In this document: one piece after another, positions 47,984-58,450 of the stretch
How the letters are laid out: each line of letters starts with the position of its first letter
How positions within the stretch are numbered: the first letter of the stretch is position 1
Origin: Irineochytrium annulatum
Lineage: Eukaryota; Chytridiomycota; Chytridiomycetes; Chytridiales; Chytridiaceae
Assembly (NCBI GenBank): GCA_027600665.1
Contig: JADGJL010000004.1
Coordinates: 1 to 64,000 of the forward strand
Length of the DNA stretch: 64,000 nucleotides
Direction: 5' to 3'
Notes under the pieces: generated by a model
The model's database searches: none
Told to the model about the DNA's origin: nothing
What the model saw: the letters and a program-made list of their open reading frames with translations, nothing else
Program-made: the position numbers and the translations under genes

Positions 47984-48409
47984 ATGAACATCGCATTCTT
48001 TTTGCTACCCAAACAAGAGGTTACGTGTGTGACGTCGGATTCTACGCTGCGGCAAACGTTGGAACGGATGGAATATCATCGTTTTACGGCGGTTCCCATT
48101 TTGAATAAAGAGGGCAAATATATTGGTACGGTTACCGAAGGCGACTTACTGTGGTATATGAAGAATGCCGAGGGAAAGATTTCATTTGAAAACGCTTCAA
48201 AATTTCTACTCAAAGACGTTCCACTCCGCTTAGATATTAAACCCGTATCCATTGACGCCAACATGGAAGACCTGATTAATCTGGCTAAAGTTCAGAACTT
48301 TGTTCCTGTGGTCGATGACATGGATCGGTTCATTGGTATTGTCAGACGGAGTCAGATTATTGAGTACTGCGAGGGCATTGTAGCCAAAGAATCAATCAAG
48401 GCTAAGTAA
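47984..48409 (+). CDS. Two-CBS-domain protein
   Basis: A 141-residue soluble protein formed of a tandem CBS pair (Bateman module): repeats at about 10-62 (HRFTAVPILNKEGKYIGTVTEGDL) and 76-130 (NFVPVVDDMDRFIGIVRRSQII). CBS pairs bind adenine nucleotides and act as sensors. No enzyme domain is attached. The ATG follows AAGGAGGAT. Function is not known. Confidence 0.85.
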   Translation: MNIAFFLLPKQEVTCVTSDSTLRQTLERMEYHRFTAVPILNKEGKYIGTVTEGDLLWYMKNAEGKISFENASKFLLKDVPLRLDIKPVSIDANMEDLINLAKVQNFVPVVDDMDRFIGIVRRSQIIEYCEGIVAKESIKAK

Positions 48410-48576
48410 CGCTGTACCGAATTTAAATATTATGGTGTCATGAGGGATAATCACAGCCATCCAGTATCATGTTAAACTTAAGAAGTGCTGAACCAAGGGC
48501 GCACTCGAAGCTTTTGACAAATATATAGGTCGATAAGATGTACGGAGGACTCCGCATAAGTACCTGACATCAGTTT

Positions 48577-48597
48577 CGGAGAACTTCTCCGCTTTTT
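48577..48597 (+). terminator. Probable terminator of the CBS gene
   Basis: The palindrome CGGAGAACTTCTCCG folds to a short stem and is followed by CTTTTT. It is 168 bases past the stop; a second small palindrome (CGGAGGACTCCG, 48543-48554) lies before it. Confidence 0.55.
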
Positions 48598-48604
48598 GGG
48601 GTAA

Positions 48605-48633
48605 TTTTGCGGGCCCTCTTTTTATGCTATAAT
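48605..48633 (+). promoter_or_regulatory. Candidate promoter of the MazG-like gene
   Basis: TTTTGC (48605-48610), a 17-base spacer and a perfect TATAAT (48628-48633). It would drive the MazG-like gene, yybS, gdpP, rplI and dnaB, which are closely packed. Confidence 0.6.
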
Positions 48634-48674
48634 GGAGAATAAAGCTTTTTCGGGGGAGAGTGACTTTCGCCAAT

Positions 48675-48977
48675 ATGCCTAAAGAACTGGATGTAGCCAA
48701 ACGTGCTAAAGTGATTGAATGGCTGAAAACCGAAGTGCTTGATCAGGTATCCCGATTATTCAAGGCGTTATGGGAAGGCAGTACAACTCGAATCGGGGAC
48801 AGTCTTGCCAGTTTGATTATGAGTAGTTACATATTGGGCCGCAGGCTCGGTATTCCTTTCAAGGATCTGGATGCTCTGCTAGTTGAGAAGTTGAGAAAGC
48901 ATAAACAGGAAGGTCACCAGCTTGAAGACTGGTACCAGGATATTTCCGCGCTAGAAGATCATATGCGTAAGAGGTGA
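48675..48977 (+). CDS. MazG-like family protein
   Basis: A 100-residue all-helical protein with DVAKRAKVIEWLKTEVLDQVSRLFKALWEG, resembling the short MazG-like proteins placed before yybS in Bacilli. True MazG enzymes hydrolyse nucleoside triphosphates using an ExxE...ExxD pattern, which I do not see clearly here, so catalysis is uncertain. The start at ATG 48675 fits the family; the ribosome site GGGGGAG is rather far (16 bases), and GTG 48660 is too close to it. Confidence 0.7.
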   Translation: MPKELDVAKRAKVIEWLKTEVLDQVSRLFKALWEGSTTRIGDSLASLIMSSYILGRRLGIPFKDLDALLVEKLRKHKQEGHQLEDWYQDISALEDHMRKR

Positions 48978-48982
48978 ATTTG

Positions 48983-49894
48983 TTGAAATTTAGCTTTAAA
49001 TCAGCTGTTTGGAGCGCAGTTTATCTGCTCTTGCTACTTTCGCTGTTAACTCCTTTATCGGTACTTGCCATATTTTTTATGATGATACCGGGAGTTATTT
49101 TGTATGCTTCATTATCTTTAAAATCTTTTATATGGCATCTCGTGCCTGTAGCTGTTATTTTGGTCGTATTCCACCCCATCTACCTGTTACTATTGCTTAT
49201 CTTTACCCTGCCAGCGATCGTTATGGGTCACGCGTATAAAACACGCAAATCGGCGCTGTTTGCACTGATGGCGGGAAGTGGCATGATGTTGGCAGAATAC
49301 TTGTTGTTGCTCTTGGTTGGCAGTGTCATTTTCCAATTCGACCTGTCCAGTTATATTGAAGATGTAGTCAAATTGACCATTGAACCGTTAACGAATTCAT
49401 CGAATCAGATGATTAACGGGTTTGCATGGACTCCTGAGATGACCGAGGATGTCGCCAAGCAAACGCAGCTTATGATCCCATTTGCTCTCGTTGTTACATC
49501 GATGGTAATGGCCTTTATTACGCACGCCATTGCGCGCCCGATTTTGAATGTGATGGGTGTGGTGGTATCAAAGCTTCCACCAGCGAGAGAGTGGCGTATG
49601 CCGCGTGCATTGATCTGGTATTATTTCCTCGCATTGTTGATCGAAGTGATCTCGAGACAAAGTGATGGAACATATTGGACGATGATTGCCATGAACCTGT
49701 CGCCATTAATCAATCTGGGCTTCATGATTCAAGCGATCGGCTTCTTCTTCTTTCTCTCACATACAAAGAAATGGAATCCGGTTATACCTTATTTCCTGGC
49801 GGCTGCGGTCTTCTTCATTGGTCCGCTTCGGATTATCGGAATTATCGATCTGGCGTTCCCGCTTCGTGAGGCAATATCGAAATCAAAACGATAG
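48983..49894 (+). CDS. yybS: DUF2232 membrane protein YybS
   Basis: A 303-residue protein with about eight membrane helices, matching the YybS/DUF2232 family found directly before gdpP in Bacilli. The product is of unknown function, sometimes compared to S components of ECF transporters. The start is set at TTG 48983 (MKFSFKSAVW), 5 bases after AGAGGTGA; a GTG at 48974 overlaps the previous gene and the ribosome site. gdpP follows after 11 bases. Confidence 0.85.
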   Translation: MKFSFKSAVWSAVYLLLLLSLLTPLSVLAIFFMMIPGVILYASLSLKSFIWHLVPVAVILVVFHPIYLLLLLIFTLPAIVMGHAYKTRKSALFALMAGSGMMLAEYLLLLLVGSVIFQFDLSSYIEDVVKLTIEPLTNSSNQMINGFAWTPEMTEDVAKQTQLMIPFALVVTSMVMAFITHAIARPILNVMGVVVSKLPPAREWRMPRALIWYYFLALLIEVISRQSDGTYWTMIAMNLSPLINLGFMIQAIGFFFFLSHTKKWNPVIPYFLAAAVFFIGPLRIIGIIDLAFPLREAISKSKR

Positions 49895-49905
49895 GGTGAT
49901 GAGTC

Positions 49906-51897
49906 TTGCCTAAATTTCTGAAGAAACGCTGGCACGGCTACTATACCGTATGGGCGTTCATACTGCTGCTATTGCTCGTTATGTTCGTTACCATTTATAA
50001 CTGGACGCTTGGTTTGATTAGTCTGATACTGGCTTCGGCGCTGGGAATCGTCATGATTAAGGCGGAGCTCGCGTTCCGCCGTGAGCTTAACGACTATATT
50101 AATGGCCTGTCTATCCGGATCAAACGGATGGAGGGGGAAGCGGTCAGCATGCTTCCATTCGGAATTGTGCTGTACAGCGAAGATCGTACGGTAGAGTGGC
50201 ATAATCGCTTTGTTGCGGAGATGTTCCAGGAGAAGACAATGGTGGGTAATCCGCTGCTTAATTTGTTTCCCAAACTTCCTCAGCCTAAAGAGAAGAAGGA
50301 TGGGACGAAGGAACATGCATCCAGGGAATTCCATGACGAATTCCAGTTGGATGATCGGCATTATGGAGTTATTCATAACCCGCAGGAGCGGTATGTATAT
50401 GTATACGAGATTACGGAGCTAGCCATTCTTCGTGATAAATATGAAAATGAACGCCTGGCTTTGGGTATTCTCGTTCTGGATAATCTGGACGAGGCTGCCC
50501 AAGGCATGGACGACCAGCAGCGTACCGCGCTCATTGCTCGTGTGACCAGTGAGATTACATCATGGGCCAAACAGTATGAAGTGTACCTGCGCCGGCTGTC
50601 TTCGGATCGTTATCTGTTGATGCTGAATCATAAGTCATTGCAAGAACTGGAGCAGAGCCGATTTGTCATTTTGGATGAAGTTCGGGAGATGACTGCTGAC
50701 CTCAAAGTGCCCATGACACTCAGTGTCGGACTCGCGTTTGGTTCGGATAGCATCAGCGAGATGGGAGAATTGGCACAGTCCAGTCTGGACATGGCTCTTG
50801 GACGGGGCGGCGACCAGGCGGCTGTGAAATCGGGGCAACGCCTGTCTTTCTACGGGGGTAAGTCCAACGCCGTGGAGAAACGAACACGGGTCAGAGCACG
50901 AGTTATTGCGCATGCGCTGCGTGACCTCATGCAGGAGAGCGATCGAGTGCTCATCATGGGGCACAAAATTCCGGATATGGACGCAATCGGTGCATCCATC
51001 GGGGTATGGAAAGCGGCGAGTCTGTACAATGTGGAAGCACGCATTGTTCTGGATGGAATCAATCCAGCGATTGAACGGATGATGGAGCAAGTGAACAAGG
51101 ACGAGAAGTTGTCCAAGGCATTTGTATCACCGGAACAAGCAACCCAGATGATGACAGAGCACACGCTGCTGGTCGTGGTGGATACACACAAGGCCTCTAT
51201 GACCATGGAGCCGAAACTGGTGCAGTCTGCAACCCGAGTTGTTGTTGTGGATCACCATCGTCGGGGTGAGGAGTTCATCAATGATGCTGTGTTGATCTAT
51301 CTGGAGCCTTACGCTTCTTCGGCTGCGGAACTGGTAACGGAGCTTTTGCAATATATTCATGACAAAGTACAATTTACTCCACTTGAAGCTACGGCTCTGC
51401 TTGCCGGAATCACGATGGATACGAAGCATTTTGCATTGCACACCGGGTCTAGAACGTTCGAGGCCGCAGGTTTCCTGCGACGTAGTGGTGCGGACACCAT
51501 TATGGTCCAACGGTTGATGAAAGAAGATCTGTCAGAATATATTGCTAAGGCAGAAATCATAAAGCATGCTAAAATGGTATACGGGAACATTGCGCTGGCG
51601 GTCACGGACCCTGGCAGCAAGATTTCACAGATGATGATCGCCCAGGTGGCGGACACATTGCTAAACATGACTGACGTGGTCGCTTCATTTGTAATTAGTG
51701 AGCGTCCGGATGGACTGATTGGCATCAGCGCGAGATCGCTGGGACGCATGAATGTTCAAGTTGTCATGGAACGACTGGGCGGTGGCGGACATTTGACGAA
51801 TGCTGCCGTTCAGCTCGAAGGAACGCTTGGAGAGGCAGAAAAACGGCTGACGAACGTACTGGCTGAAATCGAAAAGGAAGAGGGGCTGTTCGAATGA
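49906..51897 (+). CDS. gdpP: Cyclic-di-AMP phosphodiesterase GdpP
   Basis: A 663-residue membrane enzyme that degrades c-di-AMP. It shows two N-terminal helices (about 12-52), a PAS domain (about 80-160), a degenerate GGDEF domain (about 170-305) and a DHH/DHHA1 domain. Catalytic residues seen are His353, Asp357 and Asp359 in MGHKIPDMD, DHH at 449-451, and the final GGGGHLTNAA. In most homologues the first motif is GHKNPD; here Asn is replaced by Ile. The start is TTG after AGGGTGATG. It overlaps rplI by 4 bases. Confidence 0.94.
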   Translation: MPKFLKKRWHGYYTVWAFILLLLLVMFVTIYNWTLGLISLILASALGIVMIKAELAFRRELNDYINGLSIRIKRMEGEAVSMLPFGIVLYSEDRTVEWHNRFVAEMFQEKTMVGNPLLNLFPKLPQPKEKKDGTKEHASREFHDEFQLDDRHYGVIHNPQERYVYVYEITELAILRDKYENERLALGILVLDNLDEAAQGMDDQQRTALIARVTSEITSWAKQYEVYLRRLSSDRYLLMLNHKSLQELEQSRFVILDEVREMTADLKVPMTLSVGLAFGSDSISEMGELAQSSLDMALGRGGDQAAVKSGQRLSFYGGKSNAVEKRTRVRARVIAHALRDLMQESDRVLIMGHKIPDMDAIGASIGVWKAASLYNVEARIVLDGINPAIERMMEQVNKDEKLSKAFVSPEQATQMMTEHTLLVVVDTHKASMTMEPKLVQSATRVVVVDHHRRGEEFINDAVLIYLEPYASSAAELVTELLQYIHDKVQFTPLEATALLAGITMDTKHFALHTGSRTFEAAGFLRRSGADTIMVQRLMKEDLSEYIAKAEIIKHAKMVYGNIALAVTDPGSKISQMMIAQVADTLLNMTDVVASFVISERPDGLIGISARSLGRMNVQVVMERLGGGGHLTNAAVQLEGTLGEAEKRLTNVLAEIEKEEGLFE

Positions 51898-52337
51898 AAG
51901 TCATTTTTATAAAAGATATGAAGGGTCAAGGCAAGAAAGGGCAAGTGAAGGAAGTATCTGAGGGCTACGCACAGAACTTCCTACTGCCACGGGGAATTGC
52001 TCGTCTGGCAACGGACGGCAATATGAAGACACTCGACAACCAGAAGGCAGCTGAGGAACGACTCAAACAGGAAGAGAAAGCAGAAGCGGAAGCACTCGCG
52101 AAGAAGCTGGAAGCAGAAGTGACTGAACTGAAAGCCAAGTCCGGCGAAGGTGGTCGTCTGTTCGGCGCCATTACCAGCAAACAGATCGCAGAAGCTTTGT
52201 CTAAAAAGGGTTTGAAAGTAGACAAACGCAAAATTGAGCTGGACGAGCCTATTCGTACACTCGGCGTAACACAAGTAACTGTCAAGGTTCACCCTGAAGT
52301 GAAGGCAACCTTGAAGGTACAGGTAACGGAAGAGTAA
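51894..52337 (+). CDS. rplI: Ribosomal protein bL9
   Basis: A 147-residue protein with the N-terminal RNA-binding domain (MKVIFIKDMKGQGKKGQVKEVSEGYAQNF, only partly needed to recognise it), a long connecting helix (about 45-75) rich in Lys/Glu/Ala, and a C-terminal domain. It binds 23S rRNA. It overlaps the gdpP end (ATGA) and stops one base before dnaB. Confidence 0.96.
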   Translation: MKVIFIKDMKGQGKKGQVKEVSEGYAQNFLLPRGIARLATDGNMKTLDNQKAAEERLKQEEKAEAEALAKKLEAEVTELKAKSGEGGRLFGAITSKQIAEALSKKGLKVDKRKIELDEPIRTLGVTQVTVKVHPEVKATLKVQVTEE

Positions 52338-52338
52338 G

Positions 52339-53700
52339 ATGGGCGGCGAAATGTTATTCGACCGGATTCCCCCGCAGAACCTGGAAGCCGAACAGGCCGT
52401 GCTGGGTGCAATCCTGTTGCAGGGTGAAGCCCTGATTACAGCGATGGAACGGGTGCAAACCGAGGATTTCTATGATAAACCCCATCAATTAATCTTTGAA
52501 GCGATGATTCAGCTGGGTGAGGGAAATCAACCGATTGACCTCGTGACACTGACTTCGCTTCTGAAGGATAAAGGTGAGCTGGAGGACATCGGCGGCGTTA
52601 GTTATCTGGCTAAGCTGGCACATGGTGTACCTACAGCCGCGAACGTAGACTATTACGCTCAGATTATCGAAGAGAAATCGATGCTGCGTCGTCTGATTCG
52701 TACGGCAACACAGATCGTAAGCGAAGGATATACAGGCGGCGAAGATGTTGCAGCCATGCTTGGAGAAGCTGAACGTCGTATTCTGGAGATTTCCAATCGT
52801 CGCTCCAGTAGTGGTTTTATAGCCATTCAGGACGTATTGATGGAAGTATTCGATAAAGTCGAAACGCTGCATCAGAACCGGGGAACGACAACTGGCATCC
52901 CTTCCGGCTTCATCGATTTGGACAAGATGACTGCCGGCTTCCAGCGCAGTGACTTGATCATTGTAGCGGCACGTCCATCCGTAGGTAAGACGGCTTTCGC
53001 CTTGAATATCGCTCAGAATGTAGGCATCCGGGCGCAAGAAACGGTAGCCATCTTCAGTCTCGAGATGTCGGCTGCACAGCTCGTACAACGTATGATCTGT
53101 GCGGAAGCCAACCTGGACGCAGGAGTTCTTCGTACAGGGGAATTCAAAGGGGATGAAGATTGGCAGAAGCTGACTATGGGTATCGCAGCTCTCAACGAAG
53201 CTAATATCTATATCGATGATACACCTGGTATCACGGTAGCCGATATTCGTGCCAAATGCCGTCGTCTGAAGAAGGAGAAGGGTCTGGGTATGATCCTGAT
53301 TGACTATCTTCAATTGATTAGTGGACGCGGCAAAGCCGGGGAGAACCGTCAACAAGAGGTATCCGAGATCTCACGTACACTGAAGCAGATTGGCCGGGAA
53401 CTGGAAGTTCCAGTTATCGCCTTGTCTCAGCTGAGCCGGGGTGTAGAGCAGCGTCAGGATAAACGTCCGATGATGAGTGACTTGCGGGAATCGGGTTCGA
53501 TTGAGCAAGATGCCGACATCGTAGCGTTCCTCTACCGGGATGACTACTATAATCAGGATACCGAAAAGAAAAATATTATCGAGATCATTATCGCCAAACA
53601 GCGTAACGGTCCGGTAGGTACAGTAGAACTGGTCTTCCTGAAAAACTTTAATAAATTCGTCAACTACGAGAGGGCGCACAATGACGCCTTTGCGATGTAA
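52339..53700 (+). CDS. dnaB: Replicative DNA helicase (DnaB; named DnaC in B. subtilis)
   Basis: A 453-residue hexameric helicase. The N-terminal domain (RIPPQNLEAEQAVLGA) is followed by a linker and a RecA-like ATPase with Walker A ARPSVGKTAFA (about 215-225), Walker B MILIDYLQLISG and QRNGPVGTVELVF near the end. No intein is present. Two in-frame ATGs (52339 and 52351) are possible starts. It is the last gene of the gdpP-rplI-dnaB group and is followed by a terminator. Confidence 0.97.
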   Translation: MGGEMLFDRIPPQNLEAEQAVLGAILLQGEALITAMERVQTEDFYDKPHQLIFEAMIQLGEGNQPIDLVTLTSLLKDKGELEDIGGVSYLAKLAHGVPTAANVDYYAQIIEEKSMLRRLIRTATQIVSEGYTGGEDVAAMLGEAERRILEISNRRSSSGFIAIQDVLMEVFDKVETLHQNRGTTTGIPSGFIDLDKMTAGFQRSDLIIVAARPSVGKTAFALNIAQNVGIRAQETVAIFSLEMSAAQLVQRMICAEANLDAGVLRTGEFKGDEDWQKLTMGIAALNEANIYIDDTPGITVADIRAKCRRLKKEKGLGMILIDYLQLISGRGKAGENRQQEVSEISRTLKQIGRELEVPVIALSQLSRGVEQRQDKRPMMSDLRESGSIEQDADIVAFLYRDDYYNQDTEKKNIIEIIIAKQRNGPVGTVELVFLKNFNKFVNYERAHNDAFAM

Positions 53701-53829
53701 CGGGCAGGTGCTGACGGCTTCGATCAGGAAGCAAACTCGTCTGTCCCGAAGATCAACTATTAGAACAACAGAACTCAAACATGTGTTATAAATACCAGAT
53801 ATAGATTCACACTAAAATAGATATCCTTG

Positions 53830-53878
53830 AACCGGTGATAGCAGTCAAGCAAGATTGGACTGAGGTCTCCGGTTTTTT
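53830..53878 (+). terminator. Terminator of dnaB
   Basis: An interrupted stem (ACCGG-GA-CAGTC with GACTG-TC-CCGGT) is followed by TTTTTT, about 130 bases past the dnaB stop. Confidence 0.75.
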
Positions 53879-53895
53879 GTGTCGAAATTATGGGC

Positions 53896-53973
53896 AAATC
53901 CCGAACATTACAGTTGTACTATATCTAATTGTTCGCCATTTGATTTGACTTTGAAAAAAGGTACTGGTACACT
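53896..53973 (+). promoter_or_regulatory. PurR operator (two PurBoxes) and purA promoter
   Basis: AAATCCCGAACATT (PurBox 1, ending 53909) and the inverted AATTGTTCGCC (PurBox 2, 53927-53937) face each other about 17 bases apart, as in Bacillus PurR operators. Directly after it TTGACT (53945-53950), a 17-base spacer and TACACT (53968-53973) form a good sigma-A promoter. Repression of purA by PurR, relieved by PRPP, is therefore likely. The following 170-base leader has hairpins (CTGCT/AGCAG and GGACA/TGTCC) with no riboswitch I can name. Confidence 0.8.
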
Positions 53974-54072
53974 AATACTGCTGCGTTAAAGCAGCGCAAA
54001 CCTTCCCTTGAATGTAACGGAAGGACATTTTTACTGTCCGTTAGCACGCTTCTCAGTCGGTTTATTGCGTAA

Positions 54073-55431
<1,359 letters not shown>

Positions 55432-55499
55432 TCGAAGAAATAGAGAGATTATTTATTGAATTAATCAAATAGATTACTATGCCGACTCCGGCAGTAAAG

Positions 55500-55540
55500 C
55501 CTCCAGTTGTTGCTTTGATAGCGATGACTGGAGGTTTTTT
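55500..55540 (+). terminator. Terminator of purA
   Basis: CCTCCAGT / ACTGGAGG with a 19-base loop is followed by TTTTTT. Confidence 0.85.
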
Positions 55541-55654
55541 GTATGTTTATCGGATATAATCCCGAGATTTCCGTCAATACTGGTTAACAGTAGAGTCACA
55601 GATCCCGACATGCGCATGCTAGAACGGGTGGGATAATCGGAGGGAGAGAACGGA

Positions 55655-56419
55655 ATGAAGTTGCTTGTCTGGTTTGTCAAAATCGTGTTAACCGTGTTGC
55701 TGGTCAGTTCACTGACCCTGCTTACGACCGGATTAATTGTACAGTCATATGCGAAGTCGCTACTCGCAAGTTTCAATATTCAGTGGGAAGGTCAACCCAT
55801 GGGCTTAACCGCCATGTTCCAGGGTGCCTTGGGTGGTAAAACCAGTGAGGGGAATAAATCGGGAAATGGGACGACAGATCAGCCGACCGGAGCGGACGAA
55901 GAGCGGGTTCCGGAAGATGCTGTTTCAGTTATGGGAAATGGTACGGAGAGCGGTCAATCTGGCGTAGATACAAGCAGCGAGGCGTCTCAAGGGAATGGCT
56001 CAGGCGAGGGCGCAGGTGAAGGTTCAGGTACAGATACGACCGTAGGCTCAAACTCAGGCGCAAGTAACAATGGGACGGATACAGGCACAGGTAGTGAATC
56101 AGGAACAGCCCAGGGAAGCGGTTCAACTTCGGGGAACGGAACCGGAGCGGCTAGCGGTGGTGCTTCCTCAGGAAATGATGCGATTGTTGTATCACCGGAT
56201 GACATCACAGGAGCGAAGGACAAGCTGCCCGCAGAGGAGAAAGAAAAAATCTTCAGCTTGCTCATGAATAAGCTGCCACAGAAAGAAATGCAGCAGATCT
56301 CAGGCGCCATGGAAGGTGGCCTAACCGAACAGGAATTACGTGAGATTGAACAGGTGATCTCGAAGTACCTGACCAGTGAAGAGTACGACAACCTGATGGA
56401 AGTCCTGCAAACAGAATAA
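55655..56419 (+). CDS. Membrane-anchored protein with Gly/Ser/Thr-rich linker
   Basis: A 254-residue protein that I cannot assign to a family. An N-terminal hydrophobic helix (about 6-28) is followed by a short segment, then a low-complexity region rich in Gly, Ser, Thr, Asn and Glu (about 64-175) with many GSG-, GTG- and SGS-type units, and a C-terminal helical domain (about 180-254: PAEEKEKIFSLLMNKLPQKE, then GGLTEQELREIEQVISKYL). The tail is probably outside the cell, reached by the flexible linker. The ATG follows GGAGGGAG. It stands alone between purA and the M23 gene. Confidence 0.7.
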   Translation: MKLLVWFVKIVLTVLLVSSLTLLTTGLIVQSYAKSLLASFNIQWEGQPMGLTAMFQGALGGKTSEGNKSGNGTTDQPTGADEERVPEDAVSVMGNGTESGQSGVDTSSEASQGNGSGEGAGEGSGTDTTVGSNSGASNNGTDTGTGSESGTAQGSGSTSGNGTGAASGGASSGNDAIVVSPDDITGAKDKLPAEEKEKIFSLLMNKLPQKEMQQISGAMEGGLTEQELREIEQVISKYLTSEEYDNLMEVLQTE

Positions 56420-56490
56420 ATTGGAAGTTAAAACAGGTCTGTTCATGGGCCATTGGAGATGATCGAAAGGTTTATGATTCCGTTTACCTT

Positions 56491-56535
56491 ATCCCTTATC
56501 AGAGTTGATCTGGTGAGGGATTTTATTTGTATTTT
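56491..56535 (+). terminator. Terminator of the Gly/Ser-rich protein gene
   Basis: ATCCCTTATCA pairs with TGGTGAGGGAT (two G-U pairs) over a 9-base loop and is followed by a T-rich stretch. Beyond it, 56536-56717 shows nothing recognisable. Confidence 0.7.
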
Positions 56536-56717
56536 TATGAAAAATAAAGCATATTTCACTGGGCCTTAGAACCTAGTCTTAAATTGTGAGTAAAAGTACA
56601 TAGTACAGCGGATGTTGAGGCATAATGGGTGATGGATCGGTCATAAGAACTTATGGATAATTCAGGAAAACCAAGCGTGGCGTGGCTTTGCGGTGTGATG
56701 TGTAGAGTTGAAATAAG

Positions 56718-56734
56718 TGTAAAACCTGTGTTAA
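56718..56734 (+). promoter_or_regulatory. WalR-binding box upstream of the M23 peptidase
   Basis: TGTAAA-ACCTG-TGTTAA fits the WalR consensus TGTWAH-N5-TGTWAH at all 12 defined positions. It lies 166 bases before a cell-wall peptidase gene and 1.9 kb before walR itself. Confidence 0.7.
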
Positions 56735-56899
56735 AGTATACGGGTGTGATAAAAGGTTAAAATTTTGACACTTTTATGAGCGCAGCTAAAGTCCTGATTT
56801 TGCGGACACCCAATACAAGTATCAACGAGCATGGGACAGACACGATGGGTGATGTCTTGACAGAAATGCGAACTGAGAAGTGCTGAAAAGGAGAGAATC

Positions 56900-58432
56900 A
56901 TGAAAGGTTTCAGAGGCATACGCCAACCGGGCAAAGACCGGGTACACGAACAATCCGGGGAACACCGGACGGCCGAAGACAAAAACAACATGAGCATGTC
57001 CACCTTCAGTGTGAATAAGAAGCGCGTTCTGGCCTCGCGCAAATGGATCATTACAGCAGCTTGTGGTGTATTCATCGCAGCATCGCTCGGGTTCGCAGGC
57101 AAACAATATGTTACTGCAAATACCGTGCCGTATTATAAAGTAATGGTTAAAGGTAGCGAGATTGGTACCATTGCAGATGAAGCACAATTACAACAACTAT
57201 TTACAGACAAAACCGAGGAATATCAACATAAATATCCGGATGCAGAGATGGTGCTGAACACGGATGGTATCACAACCGAAACGGTAAGAGCATACAAACC
57301 TGAAGTGAACAGTGACGAGACGCTGGACAAACTGGGTGACATGCTAACAGCCTACGCCAAAGGCGTGGAGCTCAAGGTAGACGGTGAAGTCATTGGTATT
57401 GTGAAAGATCAGGCTACAGCGGATGCAATCCTGGAACAGGTGCAGAGCAAATACATATCGGCATCGACTGTGCGAAGTTCGCTGAAGACGAAGTCGGTAT
57501 CGGCTAATTCCTCGAAGAAAAACGAGGGACCAAGTACAACCCTGAAGTCGGTAGGCATCAAGGAAGATGTAGCGACGGATGTGGTGAAGGCTGACCCAAA
57601 CAAAATATGGGATGTGTCCGAGGCGGTTAAAGCATTAACCGTCGGTAAAGACGCGCCTGTAACTTATGTGGTTCATGAAGGAGATACAATCTCATCGATT
57701 GCTGCCAAGTATGAAATTACACAAAGTGAGATTCGCCAGCATAATCCAGGCATCAAGGAAACATCGCTTCAAATTGGAGACGAACTGACCTTGACCGTTC
57801 CGAAACCGGCGATAACCGTTAAATCGGTGGAGCAGGTTGTTGAGCAGATTGAGATTAAACCGCAAGTGGAAGTACGCAAAAGTGCTGAGTTGAAAGCAGG
57901 TACCACAAAAGTCGTGCGTCCAGGACAAAGCGGATTGAAAAGCATGCAGTACCGTATAACCAAAGAAAATGGTGAAGTTGTTCAGGAAGAGTGGCTTGGT
58001 CAGGAAGTGATTAAAGCAGCTGTAACTGAAGTGGTCCTTAGCGGAACCAAAGTCGTTGGCGAGGGCACAGGTGAATTTGCTTGGCCGGTATCCAATGCAA
58101 CGATGAGCAGCAGCTTCGGACAACGGTGGGGGCGCCAGCACAAAGGTGTCGATCTGGTAGGTAACCGCGATGTAAAAGCGTCTGACGAGGGTGTAATTAC
58201 TTTTGCTGGACAGAAAAGCGGTTATGGTAATGTCATCATTATTAACCACCGTAACGGATACGAAACACTGTATGGACATCTGAACAGCATTGGCGTTAAG
58301 GTTGGACAAGTGGTTGAAAAAGGCGAGAGTATTGGTGTTATGGGCAACACGGGTCGTTCGACCGGAACACATCTGCATTTTGAGATTATTAAGAATGGAA
58401 CGGTAGAAAATCCGTTAACGTATCTGAACTAA
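56900..58432 (+). CDS. M23 peptidase with LysM and G5 domains
   Basis: A 510-residue wall hydrolase. After a cytoplasmic N-terminus (about 1-48) comes one membrane helix (about 49-68), a domain of about 180 residues, a LysM domain (about 252-298: TYVVHEGDTISSIAAKY), a G5 domain (about 300-380) and an M23 metallopeptidase domain. The zinc ligands are His414 and Asp418 (QHKGVDL) and His493, with His491 also in HLHF. It likely cuts peptidoglycan cross-links outside the membrane. The ATG follows AAGGAG. A perfect WalR box upstream and walRK just downstream suggest control by that system. Confidence 0.92.
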   Translation: MKGFRGIRQPGKDRVHEQSGEHRTAEDKNNMSMSTFSVNKKRVLASRKWIITAACGVFIAASLGFAGKQYVTANTVPYYKVMVKGSEIGTIADEAQLQQLFTDKTEEYQHKYPDAEMVLNTDGITTETVRAYKPEVNSDETLDKLGDMLTAYAKGVELKVDGEVIGIVKDQATADAILEQVQSKYISASTVRSSLKTKSVSANSSKKNEGPSTTLKSVGIKEDVATDVVKADPNKIWDVSEAVKALTVGKDAPVTYVVHEGDTISSIAAKYEITQSEIRQHNPGIKETSLQIGDELTLTVPKPAITVKSVEQVVEQIEIKPQVEVRKSAELKAGTTKVVRPGQSGLKSMQYRITKENGEVVQEEWLGQEVIKAAVTEVVLSGTKVVGEGTGEFAWPVSNATMSSSFGQRWGRQHKGVDLVGNRDVKASDEGVITFAGQKSGYGNVIIINHRNGYETLYGHLNSIGVKVGQVVEKGESIGVMGNTGRSTGTHLHFEIIKNGTVENPLTYLN

Positions 58433-58450
58433 TACAGAGCTTAAGGAGAG

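Noticed and set aside
48520..48600. Riboswitch before the MazG-like gene
   Set aside because: Two short palindromes and one weak terminator are seen, but no aptamer I recognise; a new promoter follows.
52489..53355. A 288-codon minus-strand open frame inside dnaB
   Set aside because: Antisense shadow of a conserved helicase gene; no start signals or family match.
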